Shown here piece after piece: positions 41,601 through 54,858 of a DNA stretch of 64,000 bases. Both the position numbers and the translations under genes were made by a program. The stretch lies in contig CP142452.1 in the NCBI GenBank assembly GCA_038049695.1, forward strand, positions 34,770,501 through 34,834,500, written 5' to 3'. This DNA comes from Cinnamomum chago (taxonomy: Eukaryota; Streptophyta; Magnoliopsida; Laurales; Lauraceae). Every line of letters begins with the position of its first letter. The first letter of the stretch is position 1. The notes under the pieces were generated by a model. That model ran no database searches. It worked only from the letters and a program-made list of their open reading frames with translations, and was not told the DNA's origin.

Positions 41601-43895
41601 TAGTTCAACAGTGCTATCATGTTTTTCTTTGCAGAGGGTCAGGTCCTCAATTGACTTAATAGAATCGGAGATCGATTTTTCAAAAGTTTCTGCTGTAAGA
41701 ACACCGATCAAATCTACTTCTTCAAGGTCAATGTTATCATCCTGTGGTTGTTTGCAAAGGTCAAAAAAATTTAGCTCTAATGTCATGCTACCAAAAGATA
41801 GCGTCATTTTTCCATTCTGGCAATTGATCAGTGCATTGGATGTGGCTAAAAATGGTCTCCCCAAAATTACCGGAATCTGAGTATGAGGATATGCCAGAGG
41901 ATGAGCGTCTAGCACAATAAAGTCTACTGGAAAGTAGAACTTGTCAACCTGCACAAGCACATCCTCTACTATCCATCTCGGTCTTTTGATTGATCGATCT
42001 GCTAGTTGCAAAGTAACCTAGGTGGGTTTGAGTTCGCCCAGTCCCAATTTTACATAGACCAAGTAAGGTAGTAAGTTGACACTTGCCCCAAGATCAAGCA
42101 ATGCTTGTTCAATTTGATAATTTCCAATAATGCACGAAATTGTGGGGCATCCTGGGTCTTTGAATTTAGGGGGAGTGTCGTGCTTTAGAATTGCACTAGC
42201 TTGCTCAGTGAGAAACACTTTCTTTTGTACATGTATCTTACGCTTCAACGTGCATAACTCTTTAAGAAACTTTGCATAAGATGGGACTTGTTTGATTGGG
42301 TCTAACAACGGGATGTTAATTTTGACCTCTTTAAGCACATCCAAGATTTCCTGGTTCTGTATTGATAGCTTGGGAGGAGCTAATCGGTTAGGAAAAGGCG
42401 GTAAGGACTTGAATCCCGGAGGAACTGGGCTTTTCTCCTTGATAGGAGGGGCTTCATTTTCCAAATTAGGCTTTTCAATCTCTTTACCACTACGTAGAGT
42501 AGTAACAGCTTGAACCTGCTCCTTTGAATTTGACGGACCACCTTGATGAACCTCATATTGTCCTTTTGGATTGGGCTGTGGTTGGGCTGGAAAAGCCCCT
42601 TTATTTTGTGTTTCAATTAACTTGCAGAGGTTCTGCATGGTGTTCGGTAAATTCTCAAAGTTCCTATCATGTTTTTTATTAATGGACTCTTGATTCACCA
42701 TAAACTTAGCCACAAGTTCATCCCAAGGTGTCGTTTGAGTTGTAGGGGGTACCATTTGCTGTGTGTTTTGAGCATATGTACCAAAAATACCCCCAAATTG
42801 AGTTGACATTTGGTTGAAATTGGGCGGAGTAGCATTTGGGCCATTCCTCCAACTAAAGTTGGGGTGATTCCTCCGATTAGGGTTGTACGTGTTACCCAAA
42901 GAATTGTTAAACTGCCGGTTGTATGTATTAGTGGCATTTGCTTATTCGTGAAGCGCTTCTTGGAAAGCAGGGAGTGTTGGACACTCTGAAGAAATATGTT
43001 TATCACTAGCGCAGATGCCACAAACTACAGCAGGTTCCTTATTCTTCACAAATTTCAAGGACTCAACTTCTCTTGTAAGATAGGCAATTTTTGCTTGAAG
43101 ATCATCATTTTCTTTTAATACATATAACCACCCTCCCTTTGCTTAATTTGATTGTTTTACGGTGTCTATACCTTCATATGTGTCCCGATTTTGTGCACTA
43201 TCTGCCGAAAACTGAAGGTAGGTCCATGCTTGATTTGGGTTCTTTGCCATGAATTCCCCATTGCACATCATCTCCACGAATTGACGTGTTTCTAGACTAA
43301 GTCCATCATAGAAGTGACCAATTATATTGTGCAATTCAAATCCGTGGTGGGGACATGCAAGGAATAGTTCATTAAAGCGTTCCCAACACCTATAATAAGA
43401 CTCCTTATCTTTTTGTTTAAAACTCATAATATTTCTCCATAAGGTGTATGTCTTATGTAATGGGAAAAATTTCTTTAAAAATTCTCGGACCATGTCGGAC
43501 CATAGAACAATCGAATTGGGCTGTAAGGAGTGAAGTCATGCCTTAGCCTTATCTCTGAGGGAAAATGGAAATAAACAAAATTTGATAAGGTTTTCTCTCA
43601 CATGATTGAAGTGTAGTGTTGCACACACTTCTTCGAACTCTTTTATGTGCAAATATGCACTTTCCGATTCAAGTCCATGAAATTTGGGGAGAAGTTGGAT
43701 TACTCCCGGTTTGATATCAAATTGACCCGCACTTGCGGGTATAACCATGCACGACGGTGTGGCTTGTCGTGTAGGGTGAAGGTAATCACGTAGACTCCTA
43801 ATTAGTGGTTGATTCACCTCCCCATTATTATTGGGTCCATTCCCATTACCGTTCTCATTCCTAATTTCATCATTATCACTATGCTCATCAGCCAT
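38642..43895 (-). pseudogene. Athila gag-pol, copy 1, disabled
   Basis: Order on the minus strand: gag (from Met at 43895, RDYLHPTRQATPSC), zinc knuckle CGICASDKHISSEC (about 43020-42980), Gag-Pol linker, protease (LLDLGASVNLLPY, about 42090-42050), RT (FLDGYSGYNQI; active site FMDDFSVF), RNase H ([20 protein letters not shown]), integrase HHCC ([16 protein letters not shown]), DDE core ([25 protein letters not shown]) and a short C-terminus ending at TAA 38642. Stops at 43536, 43143, 42942, 42018, 41082 and 40061; frame breaks near 41030, 40540, 39640 (with loss of about a dozen codons in the zinc finger) and 38853. It cannot make a polyprotein. Confidence 0.92.
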
Positions 43896-44905
43896 ATTGG
43901 AAATCCTAATAGAACCAGGAGATCTAGATTCGTAGAATTTAATCAAGCCCTTGATAGGTGATTCCTTCCTTTCTAACCGATTTGAGGAGTCCCTCTGCCA
44001 AGAAGATGGGGGTCTTTCCTTTTTTTTTTGGAATTTTGAAAAGTTTTTCTTTTTAAAGAAACCTAGAAAGAAAAACTACCTAAGGTCCGTTTTTAGATTT
44101 AAAAGAATATTCTCAAATTCTTGCAAAGTCTTAATCTTAGAAAGTTTGATCTCTAAGGAAAGTTCCCAAACTCAAGTCTATGAAACTGGCCCGACTAGGT
44201 AAGCCCCCAGATCAGTGGTGGGGTCACGATGCGTTGCAAGAGTCCCGCTTAAAAACCACTTTCTAGAACAAGAGACTTGTCTCCCTTATCTAATGGGACA
44301 AGACTTGCCTAGACATCGAACCAATCAAGAAAGGCAGTTTGTTCGGCTTTCCAAAAAAATAACTAACCTTCTTAGAGAAAAATTCCAGCAAGTTTTTAAG
44401 AGTCCTTTTAAATTTTAAAAACAACTAAAATAACTGAATTTCCAATTAAAGTTCTGAAATTTTCAGATTTTGGCAAGTTTGGTGGCCAAAAAGCCGAATT
44501 TGCACGATCTAAGACTTGCCTTTGTGAGGGAAAGTTCCAGAGTTTTTTTGGAAACTTTAAAAACCTAAAAATATGAAAAAAAACTGATTTTAACACACTT
44601 AATTAATCCTAACCAGCAACTAAAAAATCAACCTAAACTAGTCCAAATTAGAACAAGTAAACTAGGCAATTTTTCGAAATTTATGTGATTTTTGAAAAAT
44701 CAGAAAAAATAATTTTTCAGATCTGAAATAGTCCCAATTTTATCAAAAATCAGAGATTAAAAATCCACTTTTTAATGCAATCGGGCTAGTCCAAACATTC
44801 CATGCATGCTACCCTTAGATTTAGAATGATTGCGGAATAATAAAGGCACACCCACAAAGCAATTAAAAAGATAGGTTGGAAAAATTACCTCAAACGAAGA
44901 AAAAC
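43896..44905 (-). other. 5' leader, copy 1
   Basis: About 1 kb between the primer site and the gag start. Non-coding; frames on either strand are short and without motifs. Recurs at 53825-54834. Confidence 0.7.
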
Positions 44906-44923
44906 TCCCCGGCAACGACGCCA
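44906..44923 (-). other. Primer-binding site, tRNA-Asp type, copy 1
   Basis: The minus strand reads TGGCGTCGTTGCCGGGGA, complementary to the 3' end of plant tRNA-Asp except for one T in place of C. Six bases separate it from the LTR end at 44930. This site is characteristic of the Tat/Athila branch. Copy 2 has it at 54835-54852. Confidence 0.85.
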
Positions 44924-44929
44924 AAAACT

Positions 44930-47098
44930 TGGTCGTAGCCCCAAGTGCAAGGCCGCGATTGTAGTAATAACTCGGTGAAGTCCGAGGTCGATCCACAGGG
45001 AGTAATTAATCGTGCAAAACCTGTCCTATTGAAAACTAGTTCTAGCCTAAAAAAAATTATACAAATCAAATGTCCTACTTTAATTCAAAATTAATTACAA
45101 GTCTGAAAAAAATTAATTACAACCAAAGAAAAATAAAAATCCTAATCTAGAAACCTAATCTAAGTACTGCATCACCATAAGAATTATTAGTCCAACCAAT
45201 TGCAATAATTATTAAGATGCATGAAAATAAAATATAAATAAATAAAATCAGAGAAAAAAAATGGATTTTAATTCTAAAACTTTGCAATAATTACTTTGCT
45301 AAATGTCATCAATAAAAATCAAGACCATCGCACCAAGTGCGCACTGTCACTACGCACAAAAATTCGATGTTGACCCATTGGTGAAGACCAAGACCCCATA
45401 AACTTGATTTATTAATGAAAGACCCATTACAAGAAAATAACCATTACAAAATTATTTGAATCAAAATAAAATGCATCCAACCTTACCTTAGACACATGAA
45501 ACACTAAATGGAGGAGAGGGACTCGCGGTCTTGAACGGCAATTCAACCGGCTCTCGTTTTGCGATCTGAAATCCAAGCAAGGGAAGATGATGAATAGATG
45601 GTCCGATGGTGGATCGACGGTAGCAACGGCGGTGGTGCGACGGTGGCGTGGAAATCCAAGTGGTGGTGTGCCTTAGGGAAGGCCTTGGATGAAATATTGA
45701 TGGAAGGATGAAAGATGGAGAAAAATTAATGGAAAATGAAGGGAAAATGGTTGCTGGTCGTCCAAGAGAAGGGGTGGATGGAATTGACGTGCAACCCATT
45801 TTTTGGTCTTTTTATATCGTCTTTTTATATTCTTTTGATATCTTGGGCTGCAAGGTTTTTGGTTTGGGAATGATAAGTTATGTGGGGTCCAAGTTGGATT
45901 AGGATTAGGAGGGTTTTGTCAAAGTTTCAAGGGATTGGCCTACAATCCTAGTGAGAATAGGATTCTTATTATCTTATGCAACTTCCTCTCTTGGACCCAC
46001 TTTGGCTAAGAATCAATTCAAATATGAAATTTCAGATTTGAAACAAATCTTGGATGCTTGTGGTCCCCTTTTATCTTGGACGTGTAATGCCTTAGTATGG
46101 AGGGCTTGGACGTGTGTATTCTTGGGTTGAAAACTTCAAATCTTGAGGCCTATCTTTTTGGAGATAAATTTAACAACTTGGTGCTAAAATCTTGGATTCT
46201 TTGATTTAGTTTCCAACTTGGATTGCTTAGAAAGATCTTCCCACGGCCATTTTTTTAGAACTCTTCATGGTTGGAAAAATATCTTTTGATGGGCCCACTT
46301 CTCTCTTGAAAAGATCCCTTCAAATCTGAAATTAATTTCAAACATGGAATAGAAGTAGGCCCCACTTGAAAATATGCAACCTTTGAACTCCACACCATGC
46401 ATGGACGTCCTCTCCTTGGCTGGATTTTCTTTTGCAAATTTTTTTCTTCTTTGTTTGGCTTGAATTGAATCTTAGCCATCCATCATGACATGTAAGCAAT
46501 ATTTGTTGGAGAGTAGATATGACACCTCACATCACATGGCCCGCAAATTTGGAACTTATCTTCAAGAGATTAAATCTGAATTTTTGCATATGAGAGCGGA
46601 CCCTCCCATGGTCGTCCCTACCTTAGAATCCATGCCCAACGAAGGTGGGTCCCATGGTGCATTTGATTAATCAATTCTCTTCCGCGGGCCCCAATTTCTG
46701 AAATTCCCTACAAAAATAAAAGCAAATGTCAAAGAATAATCTATTCATATAGGGAAGGAATTATGCAAGATGCGGGCCCAATTCACATTAAATAGATGCA
46801 TAAAATGTCACCATTTTATCAAATTTTCTTTAATTAAATCAATGGTGCAAATAAAATTCATCATTTTATGTGTAAATAAAATGCAATGAGAAATTTGTGA
46901 CTTTCAATGCCAAAAATAGAGAAATTCATGATTTTATGATAAAATGCAATTTTTCAATGAGTTTTGACTCGAATTCAAACTTTGATGGCCACAAACAGAA
47001 ATCATGATTTTTATACTAAAATGGTGCATGATTTGATGATTAAGTCCTTAATTAATTCTAAAATAATGAGGAAATTATGCATTTTTAAGGACTTATCA
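44930..47098 (-). repeat. LTR-B, 2,169 bp, shared by copies 1 and 2
   Basis: On the minus strand it runs from TGATAAGTCC (47098) to GGGGCTACGACCA (44930), with TG...CA ends. It is the 5' LTR of copy 1 and, at the same time, the 3' LTR of copy 2 (polypurine tract at 47099-47110). Two TATAAAAAG boxes lie at about 45809-45830, some 880 bases before the LTR end. The 103-codon minus-strand frame inside (45799-45488) is Ser/Pro-rich without known motifs. Confidence 0.88.
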
Positions 47099-47110
47099 CA
47101 CCCCCGAACC

Positions 47111-48570
47111 AGCATTTTGCTAGTCCCAAGCAAAATATGCGAACTAGGGTTGGTCTTCTAGCCTAATCTAATATAATATAAATGCAAAGACAAAATGGAA
47201 AACACCACTTTCGCTGGTAGCGTATGCAGCAAGCCCTTAAACCCCTAGGTTACTCCTAGTGGACGAGTTGTGCCTCGTGAGGGTTTGCAGTGAATATGTC
47301 CACAAAACTCATTTACCTAAAAATAAAATAAAATGAAATAAAATAAATCAACGAAGAGTTTTTCAAAAGACGATTGAGTCAAATCAGATGCCTTGAATCC
47401 TCGAATAATCAAGATTTCAGGCTTTTCAAAATCTGGTTCGCTTTTTTCTTTTCAAATCTTTTAAAAAATTATACTAAAACTTTGGGTGCCCTGTGTAGGT
47501 GTATACATCAAATCAAAAATTTTAAATGTTCTATGATAATGCCATTAAAACAAAATTCTCTCTAAGAATTTCCAACTTTCCTAGATTCGGGGTATAACGC
47601 ACACATGTGACTGTGCAATGCCTAGGTCCCTTAAGCTTTCTAATTAACCCATGTAATGAGCGTTAGGCCAATGACTCACAAAACAGATGTCTTTAGGGCA
47701 CTACCTAGGTATATAAATACCCCTACGGGTTTACTAGCTCGGGATAAAAAGGCTACGAATCCAAACTCGTCACACAACTAAACACTTTCTTTTCTCTTTT
47801 TTTTTGTTTCTTTTTGTTTTTTTTTTCATTGTTTTTTATAAACACCTATTTGTGCATCCCTTGACACCTTTTTTTTTATTTTTTTAAACGGTCCCCAACA
47901 ATAGGCAGTCTTTTTCAATTCGCCGAATTAATTCACTGGTTTTGGTTGGCCTAACCTTACCGATGAACCAGGAGAACTCATATGACCAAATTTCAGAAAG
48001 TTGTCTCTTTTTTCTCTTTTGAAAGAACTCTGAAAATGACACTTAAATCTTTTTATTCAAGACTTTTGAAATGATGTACATGTGTTATTGTGAAAAACAA
48101 AGTTCGGTATTCTTTTTATCTTTCAAAACATTGTGAGCCTTCATTTTACTTCCTTCCAAAAATTCTGAAATTCAAGATTTCTAGACATCTTTGAATCGTC
48201 AAGTTCTTTTGAAAAATCCCTCTTTTTTTTGTTTTGTTTTGTTTTGTTTTCTTTTTTTCTTTTTTCTTTTTTTGAGAGAACTATGCAAAAATGAAAAAAA
48301 AATTGTTTAAAATTGGACAAGTGTGCTTGTTCCCACCCCCCAACCTAATCTAGACAGCGTCCTCGATGTCAGACATGAAATGCAAAATGGAATGTAACAA
48401 GAGGTGAAAATGTAAAGGGAGGAAAGGGGTAGAAAGCACCTAAAATAATGAAGCTTTTACGTAGAAACCTGTCTAATGTGAGACAAAGAATACAAAAAGA
48501 AAAGGCATGAAAAAATATATATATACACATAATGTACAAAGGTGTGGGCCACTGTCAGATCTGGTGCCCA
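47111..48570 (-). other. Non-coding 3' internal region, copy 2
   Basis: Matches 37182-38641 base for base wherever I compared. No envelope-like ORF. Confidence 0.7.
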
Positions 48571-51500
48571 TTAATCCTGATAGACAGGATCGATCAGAGG
48601 AATTTCATTTTCCTCTGGAGGAAAAGTCTCCAAGAATGGTTTTAAACGTTGTCCATTAACTTTAAAAGAGGAACCATTCGATGGATCAATGAGGGTCACT
48701 GCCCCATATGGAAATACTTCTTGAACAATGCAGGGGCCTGTCCAACGAGATCTTAACTTTCCAGGGAAAAGATGAAGTCGAGAGAATTGTACAATAGGAC
48801 TTTTTGAGACGGATGGAATGACTTCCTTAATATCCGTTTATCATAAACGGCCTTAGTCCTCTCTTTGTAAATTCTTGAGTTCATATAAGCCTCATTTCTC
48901 AATTCTTCTAATTCATTTAAATCAAGGGATCTTTTCTCCCCAGCCTTGTTTAGATCAAGATTCAATTGTTTTATGGCCCAATAAGCTTTATGTTCCAGCT
49001 CCACCGGAAGGTGACAAGCTTTCCCATATATAAGCCGGTATGGAGACATCCCAATTGGGGTCTTATAAGCAGTTTTGTAAGCCCACAAAGCATCGTTTAG
49101 CCGCATTGACCAATCCTTACGACTTGGTTTTACCGTGATTTCCAAAATTCTTTTGATTTCCCTATTTGAGACCTCTACCTGCTCACTTGTTTGAGGGTGA
49201 TAGGGGGTAGTCACTTTATGTGTAACACCGTAATTTTTAAACAAACTCTCAATGATGCGGTTACAAAAGTGAGTGCCCCCATCACTAATGATGGCACGTG
49301 GAGTTCCAAAACGGGAAAAGATATTGTCCAAGATAAACTTTTTGACAGTTTTAGCATCATTATTCCTACATGGGACTGCTTCAATCCATTTGGACACATA
49401 ATCGACTACGACGAGGATATAATGAAAACCAAAGCTCGGGGGAAAAGGTCCCATAAAGTCTATACCCCAAACATCGAATAACTCGACGACCAAAATTGGG
49501 TTTAAAGACATCATATTCCTTTTGGAAATGGAACCCCATTTTTGGCACCGCTCACATGCCTTACAGAAGTGTAAATCCAAATTGTAAAATTTTGTGAACG
49601 GTCTTCTTAGCAGAAAAATGGCCACCACAAGCATGAGAGTGGGAAAATGATATTACACTGTTTATTTCATGGTCAGGAATGCATCTCCTAATGATTTGGT
49701 CTGGGCAGTATTTAAAAAGGTATGGTTCATCCCAGAAAAACTGTTTCACTTCAGTGAAAAACTTATTTTTATCTTGTTGCGTCCATTCTTTTGGAATTTC
49801 ACCTGAAGCTAGATAATTAGCAATATCAGCATACCATGGAGAATGGGAAAATGTGGCAAACAATTGCTCATCAGGGAAAGTGTCCTGGATTGGCAAGGGT
49901 TCTAAAGTGTTGGAAAGGACAAGCCTAGAAAGATGATCAGCCGCCACATTTTCTACTCCTTTCTTATCTTTGATTTCGATATTGAACTCTTAGAGTAAAA
50001 GGATCCATCTGATCAATCTGGGCTTGGCATCCTTCTTGGAAAAAAGGTACTTCAGCGCAGAATGGTCAGTAAAGATCACAATTTTGGATCCAATTAAGTA
50101 GGAACGAAATTTATCCAGTGCATAGACCACAACCAATAGTTCTTTCTCTGTTGTAGAATAATTAATCTGTGCACTGTTTAAAGTCCTGCTAGCATAGTAA
50201 ATCACATATGGCTTTTTGTCCCTACGTTGCCCAAGAACTGCCCCAACCGCATAATCGCTAGCATCGCACATGATTTCAAAGGGCAGGCTCCAATCTGGAT
50301 GTTGCATAATTGGAGCAGTCGTCAACATGTCCTTAAGCTTGGTAAAAACCGCTTGACATGCCTCTGTCCACTCAAATTCTGCTTCCTTTAGCAGAAGGTT
50401 ACATAATGGTCTAGAAATGACACTGAAATCTTTTATGAACCTTCTGTAGAATCCGGCATGCCCTAAGAAATTCTTACTTCTCTTACGGTTTTTGGGGAGG
50501 GCAAATTGGAAATTAAATCTATTTTGGCTTTGTCCACTTCCAATCCTCTAGATGATACAATGTGGCCAAGGACAATCCCTTGTCGTACCATAAAATGACA
50601 TTTTTCCCAATTCAATACTAAATTCTTTTCTTCACACCTAGAAAGGACCTTAGTTAAGTTGCTCAAACAATCTTGGAATGAATCTCCAAAAACTGAAAAA
50701 TCGTCCATGAAGACTTCGAGAAAACATTCCACCATATCACTAAAAATACCCAGCATGCACCTTTGAAAGGTTGCAGGAGCATTACACAGCCCAAAGGGCA
50801 TCCGTCGATAAGCAAAGGTACCAAAGGGGCATGTGAAAGTTGTTTTCTCTTGGTCTTCAGGGGCGATTTCTATTTGATTGTACCCAGAATATCCATCTAA
50901 GAAACAATAATACTCGTAGCCAGCTACCTGTTCTAAAACTTGGTCCAAGAAGGGTAGGGGAAATGATCCTTTCGTGTGACAGCATTTGATTTTCTATAGT
51001 CGATACAAACTCACCAACTTGTGGGTACGCGGGTTGGGACGAGCTCATCATTAGCATTACGGACTACAGTGACGCCGGCCTTTTTAGGTATAACTTGGGT
51101 AAGGATAACCCATTGGCTATCCGAAATTGGGTAAATGATACCCACATCTAGAAGTTTTAAAACTTCAGCCCTAACCAATTCCTGCATAGTGGGGTTTAAC
51201 CGGCGTTGCATTTGACGGGAGGGTTTTGCATTCTCCTCCAAATAGATATGATGTGTACACATGAGGGAATTAATTCCCTTAATGTCAGCCACAGTCCAAG
51301 CAATTGCACCTTTGTGTAGTTTGAGCACTTGTAAGAGTTGGACTTCTTGGTCCTTGTCAAGGTGTGCAGAAATGACTACAGGAAATGTTTCATTTTCTCC
51401 AAGGTATGCATATTTCAGGTGAGAGGGCAAGGGTTTCAACTCAGGTTTGGGCGGCCTCATCTGAGATGGAAGGGACGAAGTACCAGTTGGTACCAGCTCT

Positions 51501-53824
51501 TCAGAAAAGGTTTTGCCTACAGTGTTGACTAGTTCAACAGTGCTATCATGTTTTTCTTTGCAGAGGGTCAGGTCCTCAATTGACTTAATAGAATCGGAGA
51601 TCGATTTTTCAAAAGTTTCTGCTGTAAGAACACCGATCAAATCTACTTCTTCAAGGTCAATGTTATCATCCTGTGGTTGTTTGCAAAGGTCAAAAAAATT
51701 TAGCTCTAATGTCATGCTACCAAAAGATAGCGTCATTTTTCCATTCTGGCAATTGATCAGTGCATTGGATGTGGCTAAAAATGGTCTCCCCAAAATTACC
51801 GGAATCTGAGTATGAGGATATGCCAGAGGATGAGCGTCTAGCACAATAAAGTCTACTGGAAAGTAGAACTTGTCAACCTGCACAAGCACATCCTCTACTA
51901 TCCATCTCGGTCTTTTGATTGATCGATCTGCTAGTTGCAAAGTAACCTAGGTGGGTTTGAGTTCGCCCAGTCCCAATTTTACATAGACCAAGTAAGGTAG
52001 TAAGTTGACACTTGCCCCAAGATCAAGCAATGCTTGTTCAATTTGATAATTTCCAATAATGCACGAAATTGTGGGGCATCCTGGGTCTTTGAATTTAGGG
52101 GGAGTGTCGTGCTTTAGAATTGCACTAGCTTGCTCAGTGAGAAACACTTTCTTTTGTACATGTATCTTACGCTTCAACGTGCATAACTCTTTAAGAAACT
52201 TTGCATAAGATGGGACTTGTTTGATTGGGTCTAACAACGGGATGTTAATTTTGACCTCTTTAAGCACATCCAAGATTTCCTGGTTCTGTATTGATAGCTT
52301 GGGAGGAGCTAATCGGTTAGGAAAAGGCGGTAAGGACTTGAATCCCGGAGGAACTGGGCTTTTCTCCTTGATAGGAGGGGCTTCATTTTCCAAATTAGGC
52401 TTTTCAATCTCTTTACCACTACGTAGAGTAGTAACAGCTTGAACCTGCTCCTTTGAATTTGACGGACCACCTTGATGAACCTCATATTGTCCTTTTGGAT
52501 TGGGCTGTGGTTGGGCTGGAAAAGCCCCTTTATTTTGTGTTTCAATTAACTTGCAGAGGTTCTGCATGGTGTTCGGTAAATTCTCAAAGTTCCTATCATG
52601 TTTTTTATTAATGGACTCTTGATTCACCATAAACTTAGCCACAAGTTCATCCCAAGGTGTCGTTTGAGTTGTAGGGGGTACCATTTGCTGTGTGTTTTGA
52701 GCATATGTACCAGAAATACCCCCAAATTGAGTTGACATTTGGTTGAAATTGGGCGGAGTAGCATTTGGGCCATTCCTCCAACTAAAGTTGGGGTGATTCC
52801 TCCGATTAGGGTTGTACGTGTTACCCAAAGAATTGTTAAACTGCCGGTTGTATGTATTAGTGGCATTTGCTTATTCGTGAAGCGCTTCTTGGAAAGCAGG
52901 GAGTGTTGGACACTCTGAAGAAATATGTTTATCACTAGCGCAGATGCCACAAACTACAGCAGGTTCCTTATTCTTCACAAATTTCAAGGACTCAACTTCT
53001 CTTGTAAGATAGGCAATTTTTGCTTGAAGATCATCATTTTCTTTTAATACATATAACCACCCTCCCTTTGCTTAATTTGATTGTTTTACGGTGTCTATAC
53101 CTTCATATGTGTCCCGATTTTGTGCACTATCTGCCGAAAACTGAAGGTAGGTCCATGCTTGATTTGGGTTCTTTGCCATGAATTCCCCATTGCACATCAT
53201 CTCCACGAATTGACGTGTTTCTAGACTAAGTCCATCATAGAAGTGACCAATTATATTGTGCAATTCAAATCCGTGGTGGGGACATGCAAGGAATAGTTCA
53301 TTAAAGCGTTCCCAACACCTATAATAAGACTCCTTATCTTTTTGTTTAAAACTCATAATATTTCTCCATAAGGTGTATGTCTTATGTAATGGGAAAAATT
53401 TCTTTAAAAATTCTCGGACCATGTCGGACCATAGAACAATCGAATTGGGCTGTAAGGAGTGAAGTCATGCCTTAGCCTTATCTCTGAGGGAAAATGGAAA
53501 TAAACAAAATTTGATAAGGTTTTCTCTCACATGATTGAAGTGTAGTGTTGCACACACTTCTTCGAACTCTTTTATGTGCAAATATGCACTTTCCGATTCA
53601 AGTCCATGAAATTTGGGGAGAAGTTGGATTACTCCCGGTTTGATATCAAATTGACCCGCACTTGCGGGTATAACCATGCACGACGGTGTGGCTTGTCGTG
53701 TAGGGTGAAGGTAATCACGTAGACTCCTAATTAGTGGTTGATTCACCTCCCCATTATTATTGGGTCCATTCCCATTACCGTTCTCATTCCTAATTTCATC
53801 ATTATCACTATGCTCATCAGCCAT
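48571..53824 (-). pseudogene. Athila gag-pol, copy 2, disabled
   Basis: Identical in layout and lesions to copy 1: every stop and frame break recurs 9,929 bases to the right (for example stops at 53465, 53072, 52871, 51947, 51011 and 49990). The one coding change that I saw is Ser for Phe in the Gag-Pol linker (52713 against 42784). Gag start Met at 53824, end TAA at 48571. Confidence 0.92.
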
Positions 53825-54834
53825 ATTGGAAATCCTAATAGAACCAGGAGATCTAGATTCGTAGAATTTAATCAAGCCCTTGATAGGTGATTCCTTCCTT
53901 TCTAACCGATTTGAGGAGTCCCTCTGCCAAGAAGATGGGGGTCTTTCCTTTTTTTTTTGGAATTTTGAAAAGTTTTTCTTTTTAAAGAAACCTAGAAAGA
54001 AAAACTACCTAAGGTCCGTTTTTAGATTTAAAAGAATATTCTCAAATTCTTGCAAAGTCTTAATCTTAGAAAGTTTGATCTCTAAGGAAAGTTCCCAAAC
54101 TCAAGTCTATGAAACTGGCCCGACTAGGTAAGCCCCCAGATCAGTGGTGGGGTCACGATGCGTTGCAAGAGTCCCGCTTAAAAACCACTTTCTAGAACAA
54201 GAGACTTGTCTCCCTTATCTAATGGGACAAGACTTGCCTAGACATCGAACCAATCAAGAAAGGCAGTTTGTTCGGCTTTCCAAAAAAATAACTAACCTTC
54301 TTAGAGAAAAATTCCAGCAAGTTTTTAAGAGTCCTTTTAAATTTTAAAAACAACTAAAATAACTGAATTTCCAATTAAAGTTCTGAAATTTTCAGATTTT
54401 GGCAAGTTTGGTGGCCAAAAAGCCGAATTTGCACGATCTAAGACTTGCCTTTGTGAGGGAAAGTTCCAGAGTTTTTTTGGAAACTTTAAAAACCTAAAAA
54501 TATGAAAAAAAACTGATTTTAACACACTTAATTAATCCTAACCAGCAACTAAAAAATCAACCTAAACTAGTCCAAATTAGAACAAGTAAACTAGGCAATT
54601 TTTCGAAATTTATGTGATTTTTGAAAAATCAGAAAAAATAATTTTTCAGATCTGAAATAGTCCCAATTTTATCAAAAATCAGAGATTAAAAATCCACTTT
54701 TTAATGCAATCGGGCTAGTCCAAACATTCCATGCATGCTACCCTTAGATTTAGAATGATTGCGGAATAATAAAGGCACACCCACAAAGCAATTAAAAAGA
54801 TAGGTTGGAAAAATTACCTCAAACGAAGAAAAAC
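53825..54834 (-). other. 5' leader, copy 2
   Basis: Same as 43896-44905. No gene. Confidence 0.7.
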
Positions 54835-54852
54835 TCCCCGGCAACGACGCCA
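54835..54852 (-). other. Primer-binding site, tRNA-Asp type, copy 2
   Basis: Same site with the same single mismatch as at 44906-44923, six bases inside LTR-C. Confidence 0.85.
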
Positions 54853-54858
54853 AAAACT

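Noticed and set aside
45488..45799. 103-codon frame repeated in each Athila LTR (also 35559-35870 and 55417-55728)
   Set aside because: Located downstream of the TATA boxes inside the LTR, Ser/Pro-rich, no family motif; repeated only because the LTR is repeated.
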